The position numbers and the translations under genes are program-made. This document shows positions 1 through 9,011 of a DNA stretch of 64,000 nucleotides, one piece after another. The first letter of the stretch is position 1. Every line of letters starts with the position of its first letter. The notes below the pieces were generated by a model. The model searched no databases. It worked only from the letters and a program-made list of their open reading frames with translations, and had not been told where the DNA came from. Source of the DNA: REEB95 sp050729835 (GTDB taxonomy: Bacteria; Pseudomonadota; Alphaproteobacteria; ATCC43930; CGMCC-115725); the NCBI GenBank assembly GCA_050729835.1, contig JBOHLS010000008.1, positions 34,519 through 98,518 of the forward strand, read 5' to 3'.

Positions 1-975
1 TTCGGACGCGGGATTGACGACTTTCGTCGCCGCCTTGACGCGAACATTGAGAAGATGGCGCACGAGCCGCGTCGTGCCCGGCACCAGGCCTTCCGGCATG
101 AAAAGAACGATGGCAACGAAAATCGCGCCCAACAGCATGTTCCAGCGCGTGATGTAGGCGCTGGCGATGTTCTTGACGATTTCGACCAGCACTGCGCCGA
201 CGATCGGACCCAGAAGCGTGCCCGACCCGCCCGAGATCACCATCAGCACCGGCTCGGCCGACGCGGTGAGCGTCAAGGTTTGGGGGCTGATGAACTGCGT
301 GTAATAGACGTAGAGAACGCCCGCGATGGCCGTGAGGAAGCCCGAGAACATGCAAGCGTAAAAGCGAATGAGCCAGACGTGATAGCCCAGCGCGTTCATG
401 CGCCGCGGCTGGTCGCGCGTGCCCTTGAGGCTGGCGCCCAGCGGCGAGCTGACGAATACCCGGACGGCCGCCACCACGAGCACGAACACGACCAGCGTCG
501 CATAATAAAAGTGCGATGGCGCGTCGAGCGCGATGCCGAACGGCTCCGGCCGATGCGGCACATTGATGCCGTTGTCGCCGTTGGTAACGCTGAGCCAGCG
601 GTAGGCGAGGCCCCACAGCAGCTCGCCGATGGCGAGCGTGATCATGATGAAGCCGATGCCAGTGACGCGCAGCGAGAGCGCCGCGAAGGCCGCCGTGCCG
701 ACGATCGCCAGGCCGAGCCCGATGAAGATGGCGACAGTCTGGGCGATCCCGGCGTTGAGGCTGTACGCCACGCCATAGCAAGCGATGCCGAACAGCCCGG
801 CATGACCGAGCGAGACCAGGCCGCCATAGCCGATCAGCACGTCAACGCCGAGCGCGAAAATCGCGTAAATCAGGATTTCGCTGCAGATGCCGACGTAATA
901 ATCGCCCGGAACCCACAGCGGCACGGTGACCAGCACCGCCAAGGCTGCAAACAGCCCGACGCGCGTCGCGGTCAT
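1..975 (-). CDS. livM: Branched-chain amino acid ABC transporter permease LivM (partial, 3' end beyond window)
   Basis: Inner-membrane permease subunit of a LIV-type (HAAT) ABC importer. Translation from the ATG at 975 gives a hydrophobic N-terminus and then the LivM signature around residues 45-65 (YGGLVSLGHAGLFG), followed by further membrane segments (for example around VTGIGFIMITLAIGELLWG). The frame stays open through base 1 (325 codons visible), close to the usual length of about 330-350, so only the extreme C-terminus is missing. Its start overlaps the stop of the upstream livH by four bases (ATGA), which indicates translational coupling. The identity of the transported solute cannot be read from the sequence: LIV-type systems also take up aromatic acids, urea and amides. 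Confidence 0.9.
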   Translation of the reverse strand, partial: MTATRVGLFAALAVLVTVPLWVPGDYYVGICSEILIYAIFALGVDVLIGYGGLVSLGHAGLFGIACYGVAYSLNAGIAQTVAIFIGLGLAIVGTAAFAALSLRVTGIGFIMITLAIGELLWGLAYRWLSVTNGDNGINVPHRPEPFGIALDAPSHFYYATLVVFVLVVAAVRVFVSSPLGASLKGTRDQPRRMNALGYHVWLIRFYACMFSGFLTAIAGVLYVYYTQFISPQTLTLTASAEPVLMVISGGSGTLLGPIVGAVLVEIVKNIASAYITRWNMLLGAIFVAIVLFMPEGLVPGTTRLVRHLLNVRVKAATKVVNPASE

Positions 976-1835
976 GGCGCCTGCTTGCCGAACAGCCCCT
1001 GCGGCCGCACCACCAGGACCACGACCATGGGCAGGAAGAGCACGAAATAGGCGAGCTCGGGGAACAGGGCCTGGCCGAAATTGTAGATGAAGCCGATGAC
1101 AAGGCTGCCGACGAGCGAACCCAAAAGGCTGCCGACGCCGCCGAGGATCACCACCACCAGCGCCAGCGGCAACATGTCGCTATCGAGACCCGGATAGACC
1201 GACAGGATGGGCGCGCCCATGATGCCGCCGAAGCCGGCGAGCGCCGCGCCGAGGCAGAAGACGATGGTGAACAGGCGCGAGACGCGGATGCCGACGATAC
1301 GCGCCATCTGCGGATCGTCGACGCCGGCGCGAATCATGGCGCCGAGCCGCGTGCGGTCGAGCAGCGCCCACAGCATCGCCGCGATCACGACGGCGATCAG
1401 GATGATGGCGATGCGATAAGTGGGAAAGAACAGGCCGAGGGTGCGGGTGCCGCCCGTGAGCCCCGGCGGCGTCGCGACCGAGATCGGATCGCCGCTCCAG
1501 ACCATCAGGCAGAAATCGGCAACGATCAGCGAGATGCCGAGCGTCACCAGGACCTGAGCCTGTTCCGCGCCGGCGAGCCGGCGCAGCAGCAGCCGCTCCA
1601 TCACCCCGCCGAAGACGGCGACCACCGCCGCGGCTACCGCGGCGCCGATCCAGAACGGCAGGTGGAACGTCATGATCATGCTGGCGCCGACATAGGCGCC
1701 GAGCATGAACATCGAACCGTGCGTCAGGTTCGGAATCCGCATCAGCCCGAAAATCAACGAGAACCCGGCGGACAACAGAAAGAGCAGGCCACCGAACGTA
1801 ATGCTGTTGATGGCCAATACGCCCCAAACACTCAT
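972..1835 (-). CDS. livH: Branched-chain amino acid ABC transporter permease LivH
   Basis: Second permease of the LIV-type importer, 287 residues, the usual LivH length. The N-terminus (NSITFGGLLFLLSAGFSLI) and the motif RIPNLTHGSMFMLGAYVG are typical of LivH, which normally reads NLAHGxxxMLGAY at this point. A glycine-rich segment near the C-terminus (VVVILGGVGSLLGSLVGS) matches the conserved cytoplasmic loop region of the family. It overlaps livM by four bases and lies 93 bases downstream of the binding-protein gene, so binding protein, LivH and LivM form one minus-strand operon. The two ATPases (LivG, LivF) are not in the window and probably lie to the left. Confidence 0.93.
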   Translation of the reverse strand: MSVWGVLAINSITFGGLLFLLSAGFSLIFGLMRIPNLTHGSMFMLGAYVGASMIMTFHLPFWIGAAVAAAVVAVFGGVMERLLLRRLAGAEQAQVLVTLGISLIVADFCLMVWSGDPISVATPPGLTGGTRTLGLFFPTYRIAIILIAVVIAAMLWALLDRTRLGAMIRAGVDDPQMARIVGIRVSRLFTIVFCLGAALAGFGGIMGAPILSVYPGLDSDMLPLALVVVILGGVGSLLGSLVGSLVIGFIYNFGQALFPELAYFVLFLPMVVVLVVRPQGLFGKQAP

Positions 1836-1928
1836 GTCCGGCGTTCCCGCGCCGCGAATTCCGCCCCGCCCAGTTCTTGCCGATCGCCGGCGCGCGAACG
1901 AGCGGGGCCGAAATCCAATGTCAGCCCG

Positions 1929-3167
1929 TCATGCCTTGCACGCCGTCACCGGCGGCCAGTCGCGCGAATATGCCGGCTGCGCGAGGTATTTGGCCTCGTT
2001 GTAGGTCCAGAACTGACTGACGTTGTGATAAGTCTTCTGCGTGACGTTGGTCAGCTTGCCGCCGACCTTCTCGATCTTGCGGACGAAGATGTCGCCGACG
2101 ACGTTGCCGAGATGGTCGAAGCGGACCGGTCCGCGCGGCGTATCCTGGAGCTTGGCCGCGCGCAGCGCCTTGACCGTGTTCTCGGGATTCGAGACGTCGC
2201 CGTGCAGAACCTTGAGCCCGGCTTCGATCACCATGCCGCTGACATAGAGGCCGGCAGCATAGAAGCCGGCGACCGTGTGGTAATTCTTGTCCATTTCGGC
2301 CTTGAACTTGTCGTTGGCGTCGTTCTTGAGATCGATCGTGTAAGGACAGGCGCTGACGAGGCCGACAGCGTCGTCGCTGAAATGCGGCAGTAGCGCGTCG
2401 TCGCCGGCGGTCTCGCCGCCGCAGACCGGCAGCTTGAGGCCGACATCCGCGTACTGCTTCATGAATTTGACCGGCGCCGCGCCGGCGAAACCCTGGCACA
2501 CGCCGTCGACGCCCTGGATCTGCGCGATGAACGGCGTGAAATCCGGCGCGCCAAGCGGCGCCCACAGCTTCTTGGTGACGCAGCCGCCTTCGTCCTGGAA
2601 GACCTGCTGGAAGCCGCCTTGCTGCTCATAGCCGAAGGCAAAATCCGAATCGAGGCAGACGACGCGCTTGAGGCCCATCTCCTTGCGGGCATAGTCGCCC
2701 ATCACGTGCATGGCCTGCGACGAGGTCGCCGAGGCGCGCACGAGGAAGGGGTTGGGCTTGCGCTGCGTGAGGTCGTCGGCAGCGGCCAGCGACAGGATCG
2801 GCGTCTTGTGCGCGGCGACATAGTCCGAGATCGCCAGCATCTCGAACGCCGCCAGCGGACCGACGATGAAGTTGACGCCGTCGCGCTCGATCAGTTCCTG
2901 CGCCTTGGTTTTGGCCTGCGCCGGGCTGCTGCCGGTGTCGGCGACGACGAAGTCGACCTTGCGGCCGGCGAGCTTGAAGTCCCTGGATTTGAGGAAGCTG
3001 GTGATCCCCTGTTCCATCTGGATGCCGCCTTCGGCGAGCGGTCCGGACTTGTCGGCCAGGAGGCCGATCTTGATTGCCTTGGCTTGCGCGATCGACGGCA
3101 TTGGGAACGCGGCGGCACCGGCGATCGCGGCCGTGCCGGCGAGAAATTTTCGGCGATTGACACGCAT
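1929..3167 (-). CDS. LIV-type ABC transporter periplasmic substrate-binding protein
   Basis: Periplasmic binding protein of 412 residues (Peripla_BP_6 / LivK type). The N-terminus carries a twin-arginine-like signal (RVNRRKFLAGTAAIAGAAAF) ending around ALA/AQA near residue 28. The mature start AIKIGLLADKSGPLAEGG is typical of this family, as are the FIVGPLAAFEML region near residue 105 and the C-terminal FVRKIEKVGG. It is the first gene of the livKHM-type operon. Substrate cannot be assigned; this branch often handles aromatic or other organic acids rather than leucine, and the neighbouring oxidoreductases fit that idea, but this is inference. Confidence 0.9.
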   Translation of the reverse strand: MRVNRRKFLAGTAAIAGAAAFPMPSIAQAKAIKIGLLADKSGPLAEGGIQMEQGITSFLKSRDFKLAGRKVDFVVADTGSSPAQAKTKAQELIERDGVNFIVGPLAAFEMLAISDYVAAHKTPILSLAAADDLTQRKPNPFLVRASATSSQAMHVMGDYARKEMGLKRVVCLDSDFAFGYEQQGGFQQVFQDEGGCVTKKLWAPLGAPDFTPFIAQIQGVDGVCQGFAGAAPVKFMKQYADVGLKLPVCGGETAGDDALLPHFSDDAVGLVSACPYTIDLKNDANDKFKAEMDKNYHTVAGFYAAGLYVSGMVIEAGLKVLHGDVSNPENTVKALRAAKLQDTPRGPVRFDHLGNVVGDIFVRKIEKVGGKLTNVTQKTYHNVSQFWTYNEAKYLAQPAYSRDWPPVTACKA

Positions 3168-3328
3168 GGCTTTTGGACTCCTCCCTCTTTTTGCCTCGGC
3201 GCCGCATTTTCGATGCGCGGCGTCATCGTTGCTTCCGGCTGATTTCTTGGGCTTTTCCGCGCCCTTTGGCCCGGCCGAGCGGGTGGATTAGAGGATAGTG
3301 ACTTTTCTCGGACCGGCGCAACCTCTCA

Positions 3329-4426
3329 TTACGCCGCCTCGGCCCCTACCGCTTTGTTGATCCGCGGAATGACCTCGGTCGCCATCAGCTCCATCGACCG
3401 CCGGCCGAGATGGGGATCGACCCAGTCGTGCCCGGCGTAAAGCAGCGTGCCGAAATCGCCGACGCGTTCGCGGAAGGCCAGCAGCTGGTCGACGACGCGG
3501 CTGACCGAGCCGTGAATCACGAGCGAGTCCAGGACGTAGTCGAGCGTCACCGCGGAATCCGGCATGGCGCGGTCGTGCTTGAAGAGCTCGGGCCGGCCGT
3601 TGCCAATCAGCTTGGTCATCAGTTGGTGGTAATAGAACCGATAGGGGCTGTTGCCTTCGGTCGCATAGCGCTTGGCGGTCTTGTCGTCGTCGAGCACGCA
3701 GACGCTCTTGGCGACGCGCCAATCGGCGCGCAGCGCCTTGCGGCCGGCCTTGGCGCAACCTTGCTCGTACATCGGCCAGTGCGAGGCGACCCAAGGCGGC
3801 TGTAGGAAGTTGGCCGAGATCGGCGTCCAGCCGCGCTCCGCCGCGGCGACCACGCCCTTGGAGAACGGCGCCACCGCGGTCACGACGATGGGCGGGTGCG
3901 GTTGCTGATAGGGCGGCATGATGATGCCCTGGCCGATGTCGAGCATCATGGTGCGCCGCGTGCTGATCTTCCAATACTTGCCTTCGAGATCGTAGGGCGG
4001 CGTGCTCGACCAGATCTTGAGCACCATGTCGATGCCCTCGACGAACATCGCGGTGCGGTCGGCGTCGAGATTGCCGAACACCTCGGCGTCGGACAGCAGG
4101 CCGCCCGGGCTGATGCCCATGAGGAAGCGGCCCTCGAGCATATGGTCGATCATCGCCACCTGGGCGGCGATGGTAGCCGGATGGCTGTTGGGAACGTTGA
4201 TCGTGCCGCTGCCGAGCTTGATGCGCTTGGTCTCGTACGCCAGCGCGGCGAGAAACATCAGGCACGAGGTGACGGTCTCGGCGCGGTCGGTGATGTGCTC
4301 GCCGACGAAGGCCTCAGCATAGCCGAGCCGATCGGCCAGCAGGATCGCCTCGCGATCCTCCTTGAGCGTCACAGTGTAATCGCGCTCCGGCGGGTGGAGC
4401 GGCATGATGAAAAAGCCGAGCTTCAT
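3329..4426 (-). CDS. LLM-class flavin-dependent oxidoreductase (luciferase-like monooxygenase)
   Basis: Cytoplasmic two-component type monooxygenase using reduced FMN, 365 residues. The N-terminal MKLGFFIMPLHPP, the GEHITDR segment near residue 44 (an E-H pair typical of the luciferase-like barrel), the stretch ETKRIKLGSGTINVPNSHP and the EGRFLMGISPGGLLSD loop near residue 105 are all characteristic. It starts 85 bases downstream of the molybdenum hydroxylase large subunit and 161 bases upstream of the LIV operon, all on one strand, so the three may belong to one catabolic cluster. A flavin reductase partner is not visible. Substrate unknown. Confidence 0.88.
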   Translation of the reverse strand: MKLGFFIMPLHPPERDYTVTLKEDREAILLADRLGYAEAFVGEHITDRAETVTSCLMFLAALAYETKRIKLGSGTINVPNSHPATIAAQVAMIDHMLEGRFLMGISPGGLLSDAEVFGNLDADRTAMFVEGIDMVLKIWSSTPPYDLEGKYWKISTRRTMMLDIGQGIIMPPYQQPHPPIVVTAVAPFSKGVVAAAERGWTPISANFLQPPWVASHWPMYEQGCAKAGRKALRADWRVAKSVCVLDDDKTAKRYATEGNSPYRFYYHQLMTKLIGNGRPELFKHDRAMPDSAVTLDYVLDSLVIHGSVSRVVDQLLAFRERVGDFGTLLYAGHDWVDPHLGRRSMELMATEVIPRINKAVGAEAA

Positions 4427-4511
4427 GTCCGTTGCCTGGTCGGTTTGGCACTATTGTTCATGCGATCAATAGTCCAGTCAACCGGTTTCGGGTAACTTTT
4501 CCAGGCTGGGC

Positions 4512-6887
4512 TCAGGCCTTGCCGAGCGCCGCGAGTACGCGGCGCGGCGAAATCGGCTGAGCCGTGACGCGCGCCTGGAACGGCGCCAACGCGTCGTTGA
4601 CCGCGTTCAGCACCGCCGCCGGCGCGCCGCCAGTGCCGGCTTCGCCCGCGCCCTTGGCGCCGAGCATCGATTCGGCGGTCGGCGTCTCGACGTGCGCGAC
4701 CACGATATCGGGCATCTCGTCGGCCATCGGCACCAGATAATCGGCGAGTGTGCCGTTCAGGAGCTGACCGCGATCGTCGTAAATACACTCTTCAAAAAGC
4801 GCGCCGCCGATGCCCTGCACGACGCCGCCACGAATCTGCTCCTCGACCAGGAGCGGATTGACCACCCGGCCGCAATCCTCGACCACCCAATGCTTGAGCA
4901 ATTTGACGAAGCCGGTCTCGACGTCGAGCTCGAGATAAGACGCCTGCGCGCCGTTGGTGAAGGTGAAGGGATATTGTCGCGGCAGATAATGGCGCGTCGC
5001 TACCAGTTCGGGCTGGATGCCAGGCGGCAGCGTATCGCCGCGGAAATAGGCGACACGGCCGAGCTCGTCGAGGCCGATGCGGCGATTGCCGCCGGCGCGA
5101 TCCACCACCCAACCGCCGGCAAGGTCGAGCGCGGCGGGATCAGCCTGCAGCATCGCGCCGGCGAGCGCGAGGATGTTCGCCTTCAAGGCGAGCGCGCCCT
5201 GCAAGGCGGCCTCGCCGCCGATGCCGCAGCCGCGCGACGCCCAGGTACCGCCGCCATAAGGCGTGCGCTCAGTATCGCCGGTGACGACGCGGACCTGATC
5301 GAGCGTCAGGCCCAGCGTCGAGGCGACGATCTGCGCCACCATGGTCTCGGTGCCTTGGCCCTGCTCGGTGACGCCCGTGGCGCACGTCGCCGTTCCGCCC
5401 GGGTCGAGCCGCACCGTGCAGCCATCCTGCGACGAGATCGGCGCGCCGCCGACGCCGTAGAACGCCGGCCCCGGATTGGTGATCTCGACGAAACAGGCGA
5501 GACCGATGCCGCGGTGGACGCCGCGCGGACGCAGCGCCGCCTGCTCGCGGCGCAGGCCGTCGTAGTCCATCAGCTTGAGCAGCTTCTCGAACGACGCCTG
5601 CTGCGACAGCTTCTCGAACTTGAGGCCCGACGCTGTCGTCCACGGATAGGCGTCGTCGGGAACGAGGTTACGGCGGCGCAACTCGGCGGGATCGAGGCCG
5701 AGCACGCCAGCCGCGCGGTCAACCAGCGCCTCGGTCACCGCCGTGGCGATCGGATGGCCAACGGCGCGGTACTGCGTCGTCGGCGGCTTGGTCTGGAAGG
5801 CGACGCGCAGCTGCGCCCGATAGTTGCGGCAGCGATACCACGATCCCGCCAGCCCGATCACCTGGTTGCCTTCGACGACGCTGGTACGCGGATAGGTCGA
5901 ATAGGGCCCGATGCCGGTGATGTCGTCGATTGTCAGCGCGGCGATGGTGCCGTCCTTGGCCAACGCCAGGCGCGCCTTGATCCGGTGTTCGCGCGCATGG
6001 ATGTCGGAGACGAAGGATTCGAGGCGGTCGGCGACGAACTTGATCGGCTGGCCAAGCAGCAGCGCGAGCGCCACCGTCGCCATCTCGTCGGGATAAACGT
6101 GGATCTTGATGCCGTAGGAGCCGCCGACGTCGTTGCAGATGACGCGCACCGCGCTTTCGGGCAGGTTGAAATGGCGCGCGAAGATCTCCTTCATCATGTG
6201 CGGCGCCTGGCTCGAACAATACACGGTCAGGGTGCCGCCGGCCGGATCGAAATCGGCGAGGATCGAGCGCGGCTCGAGGCAGACGCCGGTGTGGCGGGCG
6301 AAGCTGAAGGACTCCTCGACGACGCAATCCGCCGCGGCGAAGGCCGCGTCCACCGCGCCGGAATCGATCGTGCGCGCGAAGCACAGATTGTCGCCGAATT
6401 CGGCGTGCAGCGGCGCGACGCCGGGCTTGATCGCCGCTTCCATATCGGTCAAGGGCGGCAGCTCCTCCCAGGCGACTTCGATCCTGGCCACGGCGTCTTC
6501 GGCGAGGGCGCGGCTTTCGGCCACCACCGCCACGACCGGCTCGCCCTGCCAAGTGGCTCGCTCGATCACCAAGGGATGCTGCGGCGGCGATTTCATGCCC
6601 TTGAAATGCGTCAGCGTGCCGACCCAGGGCGTATAGCGGCCGGCGAGGTCCTTGGCCGTCGCCACCCGGATCACGCCGGGCACGCGCGAAGCGGCGGCAA
6701 CATCGAGCGACACGAGCCGGGCATGGGCATGCGGGCAGCGCAGGAAGGCGGCGTGCGCCAGCCGCGGCAGGCGCACATCGTCGACGTAGCGGCCGCGCCC
6801 GGCGAGCAGCCGCTTGGCGTTGGGCCGGGGCACACTCTTGCCGATGTAGCTGACGGGGCGGTCGGACGGCGAGAGCGGCGCGCTCAT
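4512..6887 (-). CDS. Molybdenum hydroxylase large (Mo-molybdopterin) subunit, xanthine dehydrogenase/CoxL family
   Basis: Catalytic subunit of a three-subunit molybdenum hydroxylase, 791 residues. The N-terminus shows the a/b-hammerhead domain (RLLAGRGRYVDDVRLP). The Mo-cofactor domain follows, with VICNDVGGSYGIKIHVYPDE near residue 260, an active-site loop reading TQYRAVGHP near residue 375, and a C-terminal GAKGAGEAGTGGAP that carries the catalytic glutamate. The loop is not AYRCSFR, so this is not a form I CO dehydrogenase. The start overlaps the stop of the iron-sulphur subunit by four bases (ATGA). Substrates of such enzymes include purines, nicotinate, isoquinoline and aldehydes; the actual one is not evident. 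Confidence 0.92.
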   Translation of the reverse strand: MSAPLSPSDRPVSYIGKSVPRPNAKRLLAGRGRYVDDVRLPRLAHAAFLRCPHAHARLVSLDVAAASRVPGVIRVATAKDLAGRYTPWVGTLTHFKGMKSPPQHPLVIERATWQGEPVVAVVAESRALAEDAVARIEVAWEELPPLTDMEAAIKPGVAPLHAEFGDNLCFARTIDSGAVDAAFAAADCVVEESFSFARHTGVCLEPRSILADFDPAGGTLTVYCSSQAPHMMKEIFARHFNLPESAVRVICNDVGGSYGIKIHVYPDEMATVALALLLGQPIKFVADRLESFVSDIHAREHRIKARLALAKDGTIAALTIDDITGIGPYSTYPRTSVVEGNQVIGLAGSWYRCRNYRAQLRVAFQTKPPTTQYRAVGHPIATAVTEALVDRAAGVLGLDPAELRRRNLVPDDAYPWTTASGLKFEKLSQQASFEKLLKLMDYDGLRREQAALRPRGVHRGIGLACFVEITNPGPAFYGVGGAPISSQDGCTVRLDPGGTATCATGVTEQGQGTETMVAQIVASTLGLTLDQVRVVTGDTERTPYGGGTWASRGCGIGGEAALQGALALKANILALAGAMLQADPAALDLAGGWVVDRAGGNRRIGLDELGRVAYFRGDTLPPGIQPELVATRHYLPRQYPFTFTNGAQASYLELDVETGFVKLLKHWVVEDCGRVVNPLLVEEQIRGGVVQGIGGALFEECIYDDRGQLLNGTLADYLVPMADEMPDIVVAHVETPTAESMLGAKGAGEAGTGGAPAAVLNAVNDALAPFQARVTAQPISPRRVLAALGKA

Positions 6888-7366
6888 GGCCGCTTAGCGC
6901 GCTCGCGCGCGGCGTCGGCGACGGCGTCGACGATCGCGTGATAGCCGGTGCAGCGGCAATAGTTGCCCGAGAGCGCGGCGCGGATTGCCTCGCGACTGGG
7001 ATCGGGATTGCGTCGCAGCAGCGCGTCGGCGGTCAGTAGCATGCCGGCGGTGCAGAAGCCGCACTGGACGGCATTGCGGGCGTGGAACGCCGCCTGCAAT
7101 TCGGCCAGCGCGCCGGAGTCCGCCATGCCCTCGATGGTCTCAACGTTGGCGCCGTCGAGCTGGACGGCGAAGAGCAGGCAGCCGCGGACGATCTCGCCGT
7201 CGACCCGGACGGTGCAGGCGCCGCAGGCGCCGTGCTCGCACGACCAATGCGTGCCGGTGAGGCCAAGCTCGTCGCGCAGGAAATCGAGCAGGTTGAGGCG
7301 CGGCTGGATGCTGCGCTCGACCGCCGCACCGTTGACGGTGAGGCGGATGGGGAGAGTCGCGCTCAT
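6884..7366 (-). CDS. Molybdenum hydroxylase small subunit with two [2Fe-2S] clusters
   Basis: Electron-transfer subunit, 160 residues starting MSATLPIRLTVNG at the ATG at 7366. The plant-type ferredoxin cluster motif is CEHGACGACTV plus a later cysteine (VRGCLLF). The second, all-helical cluster domain has CGFCTAGM and NYCRCTGYH. These are the eight cysteines expected for the family. The start overlaps the stop of the FAD subunit (ATGA at 7363-7366) and the stop overlaps the large-subunit start (ATGA at 6884-6887), so medium, small and large subunits are translationally coupled. The open frame continues far upstream of 7366, but that part is antisense-like noise over the FAD gene. Confidence 0.93.
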   Translation of the reverse strand: MSATLPIRLTVNGAAVERSIQPRLNLLDFLRDELGLTGTHWSCEHGACGACTVRVDGEIVRGCLLFAVQLDGANVETIEGMADSGALAELQAAFHARNAVQCGFCTAGMLLTADALLRRNPDPSREAIRAALSGNYCRCTGYHAIVDAVADAARERAKRP

Positions 7367-8202
7367 GCCGCCCGGGCCATCGCCGCGGCGCAGGCGCGGC
7401 GCAGCAGCGCGCCCGCCAGATGCCGCTTCATCGCCGCGCTGGCGTTGAGATCGGCGACCGGCGCCAGATCGCGGTCGAGCGCCGCGACGGCCGCGTCGAG
7501 CGAGGTGCCGAGCGCCGCCGCAGCCGCCTTGGCCTCGACCGCGCGGATATCGGTGCCGAAAAATACCAGCCGCGCCTCGGCGATGCGGCCCTGGCGCAGC
7601 GCCGCCCAGCCGGCGAGGCCGGCGATGGCGTAATCGCCCTGGCGCCGCGCCAGCTCGAGAAACAACGTCGCGCCGGGTTGCGCCGGAATCTCGGCCGCGA
7701 TCAGAATCTCGTCGCGCGTCAGCGCGGTCTCGTAGACGCCTTTGAAGAAGTCGCGCGCCGCGACCTGACGCCGACCGCGCGGACCGGCGATCTCGAGCCG
7801 GGCATCGAGCGCGACGACGCAGGCCGGCAACTCGGCCGCCGGATCGGCTTGCGCCAAGCTGCCGCCAAAGGTGCCACGGTTGCGAATCGCCGGATGGGCG
7901 ATGAACGGCACCGCCGCGTTCAGCAGCGGCGCGCGGCGCGCCACGATCTCCGAGGCGCCGAGCGTCGCCTGGCGCGTCAACGCGCCGACGCGGAGGCCAG
8001 ACCGGGTTTCGGCGATGCCGCCGAGCTCGCTCAGGCCGTTGATGTCGATCAGCAGCGCCGGCTCCAGGAGCCGCATGTTGAGCGCCGGCACCAAGCTTTG
8101 CCCGCCGGCCAGCAGGCGCGCGCCGTCGCCTGCCTCGGCCAGCAACGCGAGCGCCGCATCGAGCGTGCGCGGGCGAAGATAGCGAAACGGCGGCGCTTTC
8201 AC
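7363..8202 (-). CDS. Molybdenum hydroxylase medium (FAD-binding) subunit
   Basis: FAD subunit of the same hydroxylase, 279 residues. I place the start at the GTG at 8202 because a purine-rich GGGGGAA stretch precedes it and the protein then begins KAPPFRYLRPRTLDAAL, the usual CoxM/XdhB start. FAD-binding motifs are LLAGGQSLVPALNMRLL near residue 33 and NRGTFGGSLAQADPAAELP near residue 110. It is the first gene of the medium-small-large operon. A divergent TetR-type regulator starts about 120 bases away, which suggests that this regulator controls the operon. Confidence 0.92.
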   Translation of the reverse strand: MKAPPFRYLRPRTLDAALALLAEAGDGARLLAGGQSLVPALNMRLLEPALLIDINGLSELGGIAETRSGLRVGALTRQATLGASEIVARRAPLLNAAVPFIAHPAIRNRGTFGGSLAQADPAAELPACVVALDARLEIAGPRGRRQVAARDFFKGVYETALTRDEILIAAEIPAQPGATLFLELARRQGDYAIAGLAGWAALRQGRIAEARLVFFGTDIRAVEAKAAAAALGTSLDAAVAALDRDLAPVADLNASAAMKRHLAGALLRRACAAAMARAA

Positions 8203-8321
8203 CGGTATTCCCCCGCGCCGGTTGCTTGATCGTCCGGCTTGCCTCAAGAATGGGCGCGAGAAAAGGCGCCGTCAACCGAGCCCTACGCCATTGCGGAGGG
8301 GCGGCGCCGGGACGGGGAGGC

Positions 8322-9011
8322 ATGGCGCGTAAACCGGCGCGGCGCCGGAAGGCACGGTCGCGCGGCAACCGCCGGCGGCGGCTCGCGCCCGACGAGCGCG
8401 AGCGGCTGATTGCCCAGGCGGCGGTGCATTTCTTCGCCGAGCAGGGCTTCGAGGGCCAGACGCGCGAGTTGGCGCGTCGACTCGGCATCGCGCAGCCGCT
8501 GCTCTACCGCTATTTCCCGAGCAAGCACGCACTGATCGAGCGCGTCTATCGCGAGGTCTTCGTCGATCCGTGGCGCGAGGAGTGGTTCGCCGCGCTCGCC
8601 GACCGCACGCGGCCGCTCAAGGAGCGGCTCACCTATTTCTACCGCGAGTATTCCCGCACCGCTGTCGGTTACGAGCGCGTGCGGCTGTTCATCCTCGCCG
8701 GCCTCAAGGGCGGGCTCGACCTCAACGCGCGCTTCTTCGAGATGCTGCGCGAGCGCGTTTTCGTCGCCGTGGTGCGCGAGGTGCGCCACGCCAACGGGCT
8801 GCCTCCGCTCGAGCGGGTGCCGATGAGCGAGACCGAGGCCGAGCTGGTCTGGATGCTGCACGCGGCAATCTTCTATATCGGCATCCGGCGCTGGATATAC
8901 GGCCTGCCGGTGCCCGAGACCATCGACCCCGTGATCGAGGCCATGATCGCGACCTTCCTCGAGGGCATTCCTAAGGAGATGGCGGCGCTGACCGGCGCGC
9001 GCCCGGCGTGA
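8322..9011 (+). CDS. TetR/AcrR family transcriptional regulator
   Basis: DNA-binding regulator of about 229 residues. A very basic N-terminal tail (ARKPARRRKARSRGNRRRR) is followed by a classical TetR helix-turn-helix: LIAQAAVHFFAEQGFEGQ, then RELARRLGIAQPLLYRYFPSK near residue 50. The ATG at 8322 directly follows a GGGGAGG stretch; an in-frame ATG at 8226 would add 32 residues. It is divergent from the molybdenum hydroxylase operon and overlaps the next gene by four bases (GTGA). It therefore probably controls both units through the 120-base divergent spacer, responding to an unknown ligand. Confidence 0.88.
   Translation: MARKPARRRKARSRGNRRRRLAPDERERLIAQAAVHFFAEQGFEGQTRELARRLGIAQPLLYRYFPSKHALIERVYREVFVDPWREEWFAALADRTRPLKERLTYFYREYSRTAVGYERVRLFILAGLKGGLDLNARFFEMLRERVFVAVVREVRHANGLPPLERVPMSETEAELVWMLHAAIFYIGIRRWIYGLPVPETIDPVIEAMIATFLEGIPKEMAALTGARPA

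Noticed and set aside
4692..6941. Very long open frame (749 codons) on the plus strand opposite the molybdenum hydroxylase large subunit
   Set aside because: The minus-strand gene has all family motifs and coupled neighbours; the opposite frame is Arg/Ala/Asp-rich low-complexity sequence caused by high GC at third positions.
4512..8202. Carbon monoxide dehydrogenase (coxMSL)
   Set aside because: The subunit layout fits, but the large subunit lacks the AYRCSFR active-site loop of form I CO dehydrogenase, so only the wider molybdenum hydroxylase family is called.
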